Shown: piece by piece, positions 1 to 6,025 of the stretch | Position numbering within the stretch: the stretch's first letter is position 1 | How the letters are laid out: every line of letters starts with the position of its first letter | Origin: Bacteroidetes/Chlorobi group bacterium ChocPot_Mid | Lineage (GTDB): Bacteria > Bacteroidota > Ignavibacteria > Kapaibacteriales > UBA2268 | Length of the DNA stretch: 6,225 nucleotides | Direction of reading: 5' to 3' | NCBI GenBank assembly: GCA_003731675.1 | Contig: RCNQ01000091.1 | Location: forward strand, 1-6,225 | Notes under the pieces: model-generated | What the model was told of the DNA's origin: nothing | What the model saw: the letters and a program-made list of their open reading frames with translations, nothing else | The model's database searches: none | Made by a program: the position numbers and the translations under genes

Positions 1-422
1 TTTTTAACGAACAGCCCGCGGTCTTCGCCGTCCCTTATTGCACCGCTTGGCGTGCACAGCACTTTCAGTTCATACTTCTCCCAATATCCTTGTTCCAAAA
101 GCTTAATTCCACAATTAAGAGCTGTTTGACCACCGAATGACAGTAAACTTCCTTGCGACTTGTCCTTCTTTATTACCTGCTCAACAAAATAGGGAGTAAC
201 AGGAAGGAAATATATCTTGTCCGCAATATTTTCCGAAGTCTGCACTGTTGCAATATTAGGATTGACAAGCACTGTTTCAATGCCTTCTTCTTTGAGTGCT
301 TTTAGTGCCTGAGAACCCGAATAATCGAACTCTCCTGCCTCTCCGATTTTCAAAGCACCTGAACCAAGTAATAAGATTTTTTTTATTTTATCAGTTGTTG
401 TTTTTCTGTTATCTTTCATCAT
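1..422 (-). CDS. carB: Carbamoyl-phosphate synthase large subunit, N-terminal part (cut by window edge)
   Basis: CarB uses ammonia released by CarA, bicarbonate and two ATP to form carbamoyl phosphate, the precursor for pyrimidines and arginine. Only the first 140 residues are present, against roughly 1070 in the full family; the gene continues past the left edge. The visible part is the pre-ATP-grasp region of the carboxyphosphate half: GSGALKIGEAGEFDYSGSQ at residues 20-38, NPNIATVQT at 54-62, FLPVTPYFVE at 72-81 and SFGGQTALNCG at 95-105. These motifs match the CPS1-like CarB form found in Bacteroidota and eukaryotes better than the E. coli wording. Two ATG codons stand side by side (422-420 and 419-417); I took the first, and the choice changes only one residue. 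No Shine-Dalgarno sequence is visible. It follows carA on the same strand after 53 untranslated bases, so the two are very probably one operon. Confidence 0.96.
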   Translation of the reverse strand, partial: MMKDNRKTTTDKIKKILLLGSGALKIGEAGEFDYSGSQALKALKEEGIETVLVNPNIATVQTSENIADKIYFLPVTPYFVEQVIKKDKSQGSLLSFGGQTALNCGIKLLEQGYWEKYELKVLCTPSGAIRDGEDRGLFVK

Positions 423-475
423 TCTAATTAGAAAATATTTTATAATTCATTATTCTCTTCTGTCTTCATCACTTC

Positions 476-1558
476 CTATCCTTTGTATTTCTTCACCATA
501 TTCAAAAAATCATGGAATAAAAATTCAGTATCGGTCGGACCACCTGCCGCTTCAGGATGAAATTGTGCTGAAAAAATCGGCTTCTTTTTATGACGAATTC
601 CTTCATTTGATTTATCATTCAAATTAATGAAAAGCGGCTCCCAATCACCTTTTAGCGTATCATCTTTAATCGCAAAACCATGATTTTGTGATGTTATGAA
701 TGCCTTGTTTGTTCCTATCTGCAATGCAGGTTGATTATGGCTTCTGTGTCCGTATTTCAATTTATATGTCTCAGCTCCTGATGCAATACCCAACAACTGA
801 TTGCCAAGACAAATTCCGAATATCGGGACATCTTCATTTATTGATGATTTTAGTCTTTCTATTGTAATACCGCACATCTGCGGGTCACCAGGTCCGTTTG
901 AGATAAATAAACCATCATACTCTTCTTTGCTGTAATCGTAATCCCAGGGCACTCTGATTACTGTCGTGTTCAATGTCAATAAGTAACGGATGATGTTGTT
1001 TTTTACTCCGCAGTCAATAAGCAAAATTTTATATTCACCATCACCATAAACAATTTTTTCCCTGCAACTCACTTTTGCTACAAGGTTGTCTTTATTTGGG
1101 TCGTAAAAATCAATTCTTTCATCTTCATATTCCATTTTCCCTAATGCAACTCCTTTTTCTCTGAGCCGTTTTGTTAAGGCACGTGTATCTACATCGAACA
1201 TAGCAGGCACTTTGTGTTCCCTGAGCCAATCCCCAAGACTTTTTTCAGCATTCCAATGATTATATTTTTCAGAATAATCTGAAATAACCAGACCGGAAAT
1301 ATGAACCTTATCCGACTCAAAATTTTTGACAAGACCGTTTTCTATCTCATACTTTGGCACACCGTAATTCCCTATTAACGGATAGGTAAGCACCAAAATC
1401 TGCCCTTCATAAGACGGGTCTGTCAAGCTTTCGGGATAACCAGTCATTGCTGTATTGAAAACGACTTCACCTGCCGCTGAGCCTTCGTATCCAAAGGATT
1501 TACCACTAATTTCAGTCCCGTCTTCGAGAGTCAACTTAATATTTTTTCTTAATTCCAT
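476..1558 (-). CDS. carA: Carbamoyl-phosphate synthase small (glutaminase) subunit
   Basis: CarA hydrolyses glutamine and channels the ammonia to CarB in the cytoplasm. The 360-residue protein is complete and normal in length for the family (E. coli has 382). Residues 1 to about 150 form the CPSase small-chain N-terminal domain, with NTAMTGYPESLTDPSY at 35-50. The class I glutamine amidotransferase domain runs from about 177 to 360. NGPGDP is at 221-226, the nucleophile elbow GICLGNQ places the catalytic cysteine at Cys250, and QFHPEAAGG gives His334 and Glu336, so the Cys-His-Glu triad is intact. The start is ATG at 1558; the upstream bases are purine-rich (AGAAG) but are not a true Shine-Dalgarno sequence. 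The stop is TAG. carB follows after 53 bases. A strong terminator sits only 43 bases upstream of the start, which suggests attenuation control of carAB. Confidence 0.97.
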   Translation of the reverse strand: MELRKNIKLTLEDGTEISGKSFGYEGSAAGEVVFNTAMTGYPESLTDPSYEGQILVLTYPLIGNYGVPKYEIENGLVKNFESDKVHISGLVISDYSEKYNHWNAEKSLGDWLREHKVPAMFDVDTRALTKRLREKGVALGKMEYEDERIDFYDPNKDNLVAKVSCREKIVYGDGEYKILLIDCGVKNNIIRYLLTLNTTVIRVPWDYDYSKEEYDGLFISNGPGDPQMCGITIERLKSSINEDVPIFGICLGNQLLGIASGAETYKLKYGHRSHNQPALQIGTNKAFITSQNHGFAIKDDTLKGDWEPLFINLNDKSNEGIRHKKKPIFSAQFHPEAAGGPTDTEFLFHDFLNMVKKYKG

Positions 1559-1601
1559 AGTTTTCTTCTAACTTTATTTTCAAAAATTTTAAAAGCCAGG
1601 C

Positions 1602-1630
1602 AAAAAAAAAGCGGTTCAAAAATGAACCGC
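1602..1630 (-). terminator. Strong intrinsic terminator, possibly the carAB attenuator
   Basis: On the minus strand GCGGTTC (1630-1624) pairs perfectly with GAACCGC (1617-1611). One more A-U pair is possible, giving an 8-bp stem closed by a UUUU loop, and nine U follow directly (1610-1602). On the plus strand no T run follows the hairpin, so it works in one direction only. It lies 177 bases past the sthA stop, which is far for an ordinary sthA terminator, and 43 bases before the carA ATG, which is where a leader attenuator would be. That it is a terminator is seen in the sequence; that it controls carAB is inferred. Confidence 0.88.
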
Positions 1631-1656
1631 CCTTACAAAATAAAATATTTCTGAAC
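1614..1656 (-). promoter_or_regulatory. Candidate antiterminator pairing upstream of carA
   Basis: On the minus-strand RNA, GUUCAGAAA (1656-1648) can pair with UUUUUGAAC (1622-1614): eight Watson-Crick pairs and one G-U pair around a 25-base loop. The second arm takes the loop and half of the 3' arm of the terminator, so the two structures exclude each other. Most pairs are A-U, so the structure is weaker than the terminator and could be chance in this AT-rich gap. It could act if the terminator's 5' arm were blocked, for example by a ribosome. Confidence 0.25.
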
Positions 1657-1707
1657 TTTAACTGCACACCTGTCTTTTAACTTCCCCTTAAACAATTTTT
1701 TCCTCAT
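1633..1707 (-). CDS. Possible 24-residue leader peptide ahead of carA
   Basis: An ATG at 1707 opens a 24-codon frame ending in TAA at 1635-1633, two bases before the terminator stem begins at 1630. The peptide is Lys-rich at its start (MRKKLFKGK) and ends KYFIL. Its last codons are U-rich (UAU UUU AUU UUG). A ribosome reaching the stop would cover the 5' arm of the hairpin, as in pyrBI-type attenuation, where close coupling of translation and transcription at low UTP lets polymerase pass. No Shine-Dalgarno sequence is visible, although the neighbouring genes lack one too. An open frame this short can arise by chance, so the position matters more than the length. Confidence 0.25.
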   Translation of the reverse strand: MRKKLFKGKLKDRCAVKVQKYFIL

Positions 1708-1807
1708 TTATTTTTCAATTAATGCAATTTAAAACCTTAAAAATTATTAAAAAAATTATTTAAATTTTTGTGGAAAAGTTTTTTATTAATCATCATCTAA
1801 ATCACAA

Positions 1808-3175
1808 TTAATGCAAATCCACACGGTTCAAACCATTTAGTGCGGCTACCCTGTATGCCTCAGCCATTGTAGGATAGTTGAAAGTCGTATTTACAAAATA
1901 CCTCAAAGAATTCGCTTCTCCTTTTTGCGACATAATTGCCTGCCCAATGTGAATAATCTCAGCGGCTTCGGGTCCGAAGCAATGCACTCCGAGTATTTCA
2001 AGTGTATCCCTGTGAAAAAGTATTTTCAATACACCTGTTGTGTTTCCGGTAATCTGAGAACGGGCAAGATGCTTGAAAAATGAATGTCCGATTTCGTATG
2101 GTATTTTTTCTTCTGTAAGCTCTCTTTCTGTTTTCCCAACGCAACTGATTTCGGGAATTGTGTAAATTCCGGTGGGCATATTCAAAAGTAACTTTTGGTC
2201 ACTTACTCCGTGAACAATATGGTAAGCTACAAATCGCCCCTGGTCATAAGATGCACTTGCAAGCCCCGGAGGTCCGACGACATCACCAATTGCATAAATA
2301 TGCTTTAAATTTGTCTGATAAAATTCATTTACTTTCAGCAACTGTCTGTCATCTTTTTCGAGATTTATTTTTTCAATTCCCATGTTATCAGTATTGCCGA
2401 CACGCCCTAAAGTATAGATTAATACATCGGACTTAATTACTTTGTTCGATTTGAAATAAAGCTCAACACCTTCATCGTTTGCTTCAACCCTGTCAAGTAA
2501 TTCATTATGCCTGACGGTAACACCACATTCACGGAGATGATAACTCAATGCGTCAATTATCTCATCATCGAGAAAGCTCAGCAGTTTATCCGTCGTATTT
2601 ATCAGATTCACCTTTATGCTCATTCTTCGAAGTATCGTTGCATATTCACAACCAATAACACCGGCACCGTAAATTGTTATTGTTTTGGGGTTTCCCTGAT
2701 AATCAAGTATTGTATTATAATCAAGTATCCTTGGATGCGAAAAGTCAATATAATCAGGATGATAAGGTCTTGTTCCTGTTGCAATAACAAAGAAATCAGC
2801 CTGAAAAAGTTCCTTAATTCCAGGAGGTGATGTTACTTCAATGGTATGTTCATCAACAAAGCTTGCCCAACCGTGAATAACATCAACATCATTACGAATA
2901 TAAAAGCTTTTTCTTAATTTCACTTGCTCTTCAATGATGAAGTCAGCTTTTTTAACAAGCTCAGGATAACTGATTGCCGCCATCTCATTATCGCTCAATC
3001 TTTGGCTCAAATGCCTTAATGCCTTGCTGGGTATTGTCCCCTTATGTGTGCAAGCTCCTCCTACCTCAGGAAAATCTTCGACGACAGCAACCGTTTTGCC
3101 TTCTTTCGCGAGCCGCATTGATGCACCTTCACCTGCAGGTCCAGTCCCAATTATTATTACATCATATTTTTTCAT
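1808..3175 (-). CDS. sthA: Soluble (Si-specific) pyridine nucleotide transhydrogenase
   Basis: This FAD enzyme exchanges hydride between NADPH and NAD+ in the cytoplasm without using a proton gradient. It belongs to the lipoamide dehydrogenase/glutathione reductase fold family and resembles E. coli SthA throughout. In 455-residue numbering, the FAD dinucleotide site GTGPAG is at 10-15, ATGTRPYHP at 132-140, the second nucleotide fold GAGVIGCEYA at 170-179 and the FAD motif IGDVVG at 296-301; the C-terminal interface domain follows. Two features separate it from lipoamide dehydrogenase: the redox disulfide is incomplete (CTHKGT, Cys42 present and Thr47 in place of the second Cys), and the catalytic His near the C-terminus is Tyr434 in FNYPTMAE. 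Both match SthA. The frame can be extended to a TTG at 3196, but I prefer ATG at 3175 because it fits the family's N-terminus and leaves room for the promoter at 3209-3242. Confidence 0.95.
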   Translation of the reverse strand: MKKYDVIIIGTGPAGEGASMRLAKEGKTVAVVEDFPEVGGACTHKGTIPSKALRHLSQRLSDNEMAAISYPELVKKADFIIEEQVKLRKSFYIRNDVDVIHGWASFVDEHTIEVTSPPGIKELFQADFFVIATGTRPYHPDYIDFSHPRILDYNTILDYQGNPKTITIYGAGVIGCEYATILRRMSIKVNLINTTDKLLSFLDDEIIDALSYHLRECGVTVRHNELLDRVEANDEGVELYFKSNKVIKSDVLIYTLGRVGNTDNMGIEKINLEKDDRQLLKVNEFYQTNLKHIYAIGDVVGPPGLASASYDQGRFVAYHIVHGVSDQKLLLNMPTGIYTIPEISCVGKTERELTEEKIPYEIGHSFFKHLARSQITGNTTGVLKILFHRDTLEILGVHCFGPEAAEIIHIGQAIMSQKGEANSLRYFVNTTFNYPTMAEAYRVAALNGLNRVDLH

Positions 3176-3208
3176 AAGATTTTTGAAACTTTTCAATAAT
3201 TATAATTC

Positions 3209-3242
3209 CAAAGATATTAATTATTTTTAATATCTTCTGAAA
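3209..3242 (-). promoter_or_regulatory. Candidate Bacteroidota-type promoter of sthA
   Basis: On the minus strand TATCTTTG (3216-3209) matches the Bacteroidota -7 consensus TAnnTTTG exactly. TTTC (3242-3239), one mismatch from the -33 box TTTG, lies 22 bases upstream. Transcription would start near 3203, giving a leader of about 28 bases before the ATG at 3175. The alternative TTG at 3196 would then lie almost at the transcript's 5' end. The -33 box is imperfect and AT-rich sequence offers many partial matches. Confidence 0.5.
3211..3236. repeat. Perfect 10-bp inverted repeat over the sthA promoter
   Basis: AAGATATTAA (3211-3220) and its exact complement TTAATATCTT (3227-3236) flank a six-base spacer, TTATTT. 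No T run follows on either strand, so it is not a standard intrinsic terminator, although it begins 24 bases past the kinase stop and could mark that transcript's 3' end. It covers the spacer and most of the -7 box of the candidate sthA promoter, which is where a repressor site could lie. The arms are almost entirely A-T, which lowers its weight. Confidence 0.55.
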
Positions 3243-3260
3243 AAAATTCTGATTTCTACT

Positions 3261-5669
3261 TTATTGTTGTTGATAATCCGTTATACTTATTTGACCCGTA
3301 TTCCTCGAATTTATTTCAGTATAAGCGGCTTTGGGTATTGTTAAAATGAATTTGCTACCTTCATTGATTTTGCTTTCCACGTATATTTTCCCGCCATTCA
3401 ATTCAATAAATTCTTTGCAAAGAATCAAACCCAATCCCGTGCCTTTTTCATTCGATGTTCCGATAGTTGTATAATGAACATCTATTCTGAAAAGCTTATC
3501 AATATCTGTCGGACTTATCCCTATACCTTTATCAATAACTGAAACCTTGTAATAATACTCATTCAAATCTTCAATATCAACAATGACCTCAGAATTTATA
3601 TTGGAAAACTTAATAGCATTGGATAATAAATTTCTGAATATTGTTTTCAGCATATTATTGTCCCCTATCGTATATGTCTCAGAGCGAATTCGTGAATGAA
3701 GAATTATGTTCTTCTTCTTGGCGGCATCTTCCATCAATGAAAAATTCTCGTGAATTATCCTGTATAAATCAACAGTATCAGGTTCATATTTCATTTTCCC
3801 GTTCTGTGTTCTCGACCATTGCAAAAGATTTTCCAGCAAAGACGAAAGGTGTTCGCTTGCACTATTGATATTCTTAACCAGATTTGTAAGTTGCTCAGGA
3901 TTCATTTCTTTATACTTTTCCATCAATAAATCCGACGACAAGGCAATAGCATGCAAAGGATTTTTCAAATCGTGTGCTATAATTGAGAAGAATTTATCTT
4001 TGGTAGCATTGGCTTCGCTAAGCACTTGTTCCTTTGCCTGCAATTTCGAAAACATATATTCAAGTTCTTTGTTCTGCTGTTGAATCTGTTCGTTTTTGTC
4101 ACTCAACAATTTATTAGCTTTTTGCTTACTCTTATACCTGCTGTAAATAATAATTAAAGTAATCAAAATCAAGGCAGAAATAATCAAAAAATAGTTCCTC
4201 TGTAAAGTATTCGTTTGTCTCAAAGCTTTGTTTTCCTGCTCCTTCTTCTCTGTTTCCATCTTTGCCTGATATTCGGATATTAACTTATTCGTACTTATCT
4301 GAATCAGACTGTCTTTTATTGCAGTGTATGCTTTGTGATGTTCCAAAGCATTTTTGTAATTCCCTGATGTTGCGTAAACTTCGTAAATCAGGTAATGTGC
4401 TTCCTTCTGCAACATCAGATTGTTGCTTTCCTCAGCAATTTTCAATGCTCGGTTTAGGTATCTCAATGACTCATCATATATTTCCAGTTTCATTAATATT
4501 TCTGCTATACTTGTCAGCGGATAAAAAAGATTACCGACATCACCGATTTCTTCTTTGATTTGTATTGAACTTTTGCAGTAATCAAGAGCTTTCTTGTAAT
4601 CACCAAGATTTTTATATACCAAGCCAAGATTGTTCAAAAGCACTGCTTTTCCTTGTAAAAAAGACTGTTTCTCTGAGTTTGACAACTGTGTATTTATCTG
4701 CTTTTCATCAGTCATTTCGAGCGATTTATGATAAAATGTCAAAGCTTTTTTGTAATCCTTCATTTCGTAATAAACATTACCGAGATTAGACAAAGATTGA
4801 GCAATCTGAATTTTATCACCTTTTTCCTGATTTATTTTCAAGGCTTTTTGGTAGTATTCCAACGCTTTACTGAACTTATTGATTTTATAATATATTTTAC
4901 CGATATTTGTAAGGAATTTGTCCATTTCCTTATGGTCATTCAACTCCTCCCTCAACCTTAATTCCTTGAGATAATTATCCAGAGACGCATCAAAATTACC
5001 CAATTTAAGATGTATATAGCCCAAATATCCGTAAGTGTCTGCAATATCATTCTTGTTTTTCAAATCTAAATTTATACGCAACAATTCGCTGATATACCTG
5101 AGTGCTTCACCGTATTTTGATTTGACAATAAGTAAAGAACCAATGTTATTTAAAGACTTTGCAATTTCCTTTGAATCTGACAGTTCTCTGCTTATTTTCA
5201 GAGCTTTCTGGTAATAAACAATAGCAGAATCAATTTCTTGTGCGTTGTAATGAATAATTGCAAAGTTATTGTATGTTTTCACTAAACCAGGTTTGTATCC
5301 CGCATTGTGGAAAATCAGCAACGCATCCTTGAAATAAGCCATAGCAAAATCCTGTTCATCAAGTAATTCGTATGCCTGCCCGATAATCAGGTATGATTTT
5401 GCTTTGCTGATTACATCACTCATTAATTCAGCTAAGTAATCTGCTCTTTTGCCGTATTGGATACTCTTTTGAGGATTTTGGTTGAGTTCTTTTTCAGCCC
5501 AATCAAGATAAATTTTCAGGCTGTCACTTTTATCCTGCGATACAGTTGTTTTCCAGTCAGATTGCTTTTCAGAAGTCAGACTGATAGGTAAAACACAAAA
5601 AATCAAGAATGCGAAAACCAGTATTCTCAAGTTTTGTGTTATGATTTTATATTTACTTTTTCTTTTCAA
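3261..5669 (-). CDS. TPR-containing membrane sensor histidine kinase (orphan in this window)
   Basis: An 802-residue protein predicted to sense a signal through an exported TPR domain and autophosphorylate in the cytoplasm. A basic N-terminus and hydrophobic stretch (about 16-31) form a signal peptide or anchor. About nine TPR units follow (roughly 90-453), mostly 40 residues apart, then a helical linker rich in EKKEQENK. A transmembrane segment spans 493-510 and a coiled coil about 512-556. The HisKA H-box FFSIIAHDLKNPLHAI gives His566 as the phosphorylation site. The ATPase domain has the N-box RNLLSNAIKF (Asn684), G1 DKGIG (713-717) and G2 GTGLGL (743-748), so it appears catalytically complete. 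There is no receiver, DNA-binding or output domain, and the protein ends 22 residues after the ATPase domain. The best start is TTG at 5669. No in-frame ATG exists upstream before a stop, and the next Met (residue 83) would remove the signal peptide. No response regulator adjoins it. The ligand is unknown. Confidence 0.92.
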   Translation of the reverse strand: MKRKSKYKIITQNLRILVFAFLIFCVLPISLTSEKQSDWKTTVSQDKSDSLKIYLDWAEKELNQNPQKSIQYGKRADYLAELMSDVISKAKSYLIIGQAYELLDEQDFAMAYFKDALLIFHNAGYKPGLVKTYNNFAIIHYNAQEIDSAIVYYQKALKISRELSDSKEIAKSLNNIGSLLIVKSKYGEALRYISELLRINLDLKNKNDIADTYGYLGYIHLKLGNFDASLDNYLKELRLREELNDHKEMDKFLTNIGKIYYKINKFSKALEYYQKALKINQEKGDKIQIAQSLSNLGNVYYEMKDYKKALTFYHKSLEMTDEKQINTQLSNSEKQSFLQGKAVLLNNLGLVYKNLGDYKKALDYCKSSIQIKEEIGDVGNLFYPLTSIAEILMKLEIYDESLRYLNRALKIAEESNNLMLQKEAHYLIYEVYATSGNYKNALEHHKAYTAIKDSLIQISTNKLISEYQAKMETEKKEQENKALRQTNTLQRNYFLIISALILITLIIIYSRYKSKQKANKLLSDKNEQIQQQNKELEYMFSKLQAKEQVLSEANATKDKFFSIIAHDLKNPLHAIALSSDLLMEKYKEMNPEQLTNLVKNINSASEHLSSLLENLLQWSRTQNGKMKYEPDTVDLYRIIHENFSLMEDAAKKKNIILHSRIRSETYTIGDNNMLKTIFRNLLSNAIKFSNINSEVIVDIEDLNEYYYKVSVIDKGIGISPTDIDKLFRIDVHYTTIGTSNEKGTGLGLILCKEFIELNGGKIYVESKINEGSKFILTIPKAAYTEINSRNTGQISITDYQQQ

Positions 5670-5725
5670 AATCCAATCATTTAATAATTCATTTTAAATC
5701 TTGTTTAACAATATTCAACACATTT

Positions 5726-5743
5726 TTTAGCCAATTGGCTAAA
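5726..5743. promoter_or_regulatory. Perfect 18-bp palindrome, probable operator
   Basis: TTTAGCCAATTGGCTAAA reads the same on both strands over all 18 bases with no central spacer. That suits a dimeric DNA-binding protein better than an RNA hairpin. It lies 56 bases upstream of the kinase start and about 270 bases upstream of the small plus-strand gene, so kinase control is more likely. The half-site TTAGC resembles that of MarR/SlyA-type operators (TTAGCAAGCTAA), but the spacing between half-sites differs, so no regulator is assigned. Its G+C core stands out from the surrounding A-T sequence. Confidence 0.55.
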
Positions 5744-5932
5744 TTTAACCTGCAAATAATTTTATATGCAAATACTGTTCCAAATTATAAAAATATTATT
5801 TTCATAAATAAAAAATCTTGCCATTAACTAAGTAATTCATTTTTAATCTATATCATGAAATTATATTTATATTTATAATTAATTATATATTAATGTATTT
5901 TCACAATTATAATTAAAAGCTCCATGGCATAA

Positions 5933-6025
5933 ATGTTGGAAAATATCAGCTATGAATTAAAAAAAGCTTTGTATAGCTTAATATATTTATTAACATTTAA
6001 AGGAGGTTTTATATGGATATTTTAA
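5933..6025 (+). CDS. Possible 30-residue upstream ORF overlapping the next gene
   Basis: ATG at 5933 opens a 30-codon frame ending in TAA at 6023-6025. It reads through the ribosome binding site of the next gene and overlaps its start by 13 bases in another frame. The peptide begins MLENISYELKKALYS and ends in a hydrophobic stretch. No Shine-Dalgarno sequence precedes it. If translated, it could couple to or interfere with initiation at 6013. A frame of this length is common by chance in AT-rich sequence. Confidence 0.15.
   Translation: MLENISYELKKALYSLIYLLTFKGGFIWIF
5999..6007 (+). promoter_or_regulatory. Strong Shine-Dalgarno site for the small plus-strand gene
   Basis: AAAGGAGGT is a nine-base match to the general bacterial complement of the 16S 3' end. 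AGGAGG (6001-6006) stands six bases before the ATG at 6013, an ideal spacing. It fixes that start. The four other genes here have no such site, so this one stands out. Confidence 0.85.

Larger units (their letters stand above)
5670..6012. other. AT-rich divergent intergenic region
   Basis: These 343 bases separate the minus-strand kinase from the plus-strand small gene, so they should carry promoters for both. I see the 18-bp palindrome at 5726-5743, a 14-bp A-T palindrome at 5874-5887 (expected in such sequence), a short TTGTT-T-AACAA repeat at 5701-5711 and the ribosome binding site at 5999-6007. AAGCTTTG at 5964-5971 is one base from the -7 consensus TAnnTTTG and could serve the plus-strand gene, but no -33 box lies at the right distance. 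On the minus strand I found no good match for a kinase promoter. No RNA gene was recognised. Confidence 0.6.

Noticed and set aside
422..433. TTCTAATTAGAA palindrome at the carB start
   Set aside because: It is only 12 bases, A-T rich and inside an operon; such palindromes are expected in this composition.
1740..1800. A second terminator directly after sthA
   Set aside because: The sequence is A/T runs without a G-C containing stem, so no intrinsic terminator can be supported there.
1808..3196. Annotation of this gene as lipoamide dehydrogenase or mercuric reductase
   Set aside because: The second redox cysteine is replaced by Thr and the catalytic His by Tyr (FNYPTMAE), and the sequence follows SthA along its whole length.
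3176..3196. TTG start at 3196 adding seven residues to sthA
   Set aside because: An ATG at 3175 fits the family N-terminus (MKKYDVIIIG), and the candidate promoter would place 3196 almost at the transcript start.
2158..3230. Plus-strand open frames opposite sthA
   Set aside because: They lie entirely or mostly within a well-supported minus-strand gene, show low-complexity or Cys/His-rich translations typical of antisense frames, and have no ribosome binding site.
3641..4961. Plus-strand open frames opposite the kinase
   Set aside because: They are shadows of the TPR and kinase coding sequence, and no family resemblance is seen.
5874..5887. 14-bp palindrome TATAATTAATTATA
   Set aside because: It is made only of A and T in a stretch of almost pure A and T, so chance explains it.
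5948..5978. AGCTAT/ATAGCT inverted repeat before the small plus-strand gene
   Set aside because: Only six base pairs with a 19-base loop; too weak to call a riboswitch or terminator.
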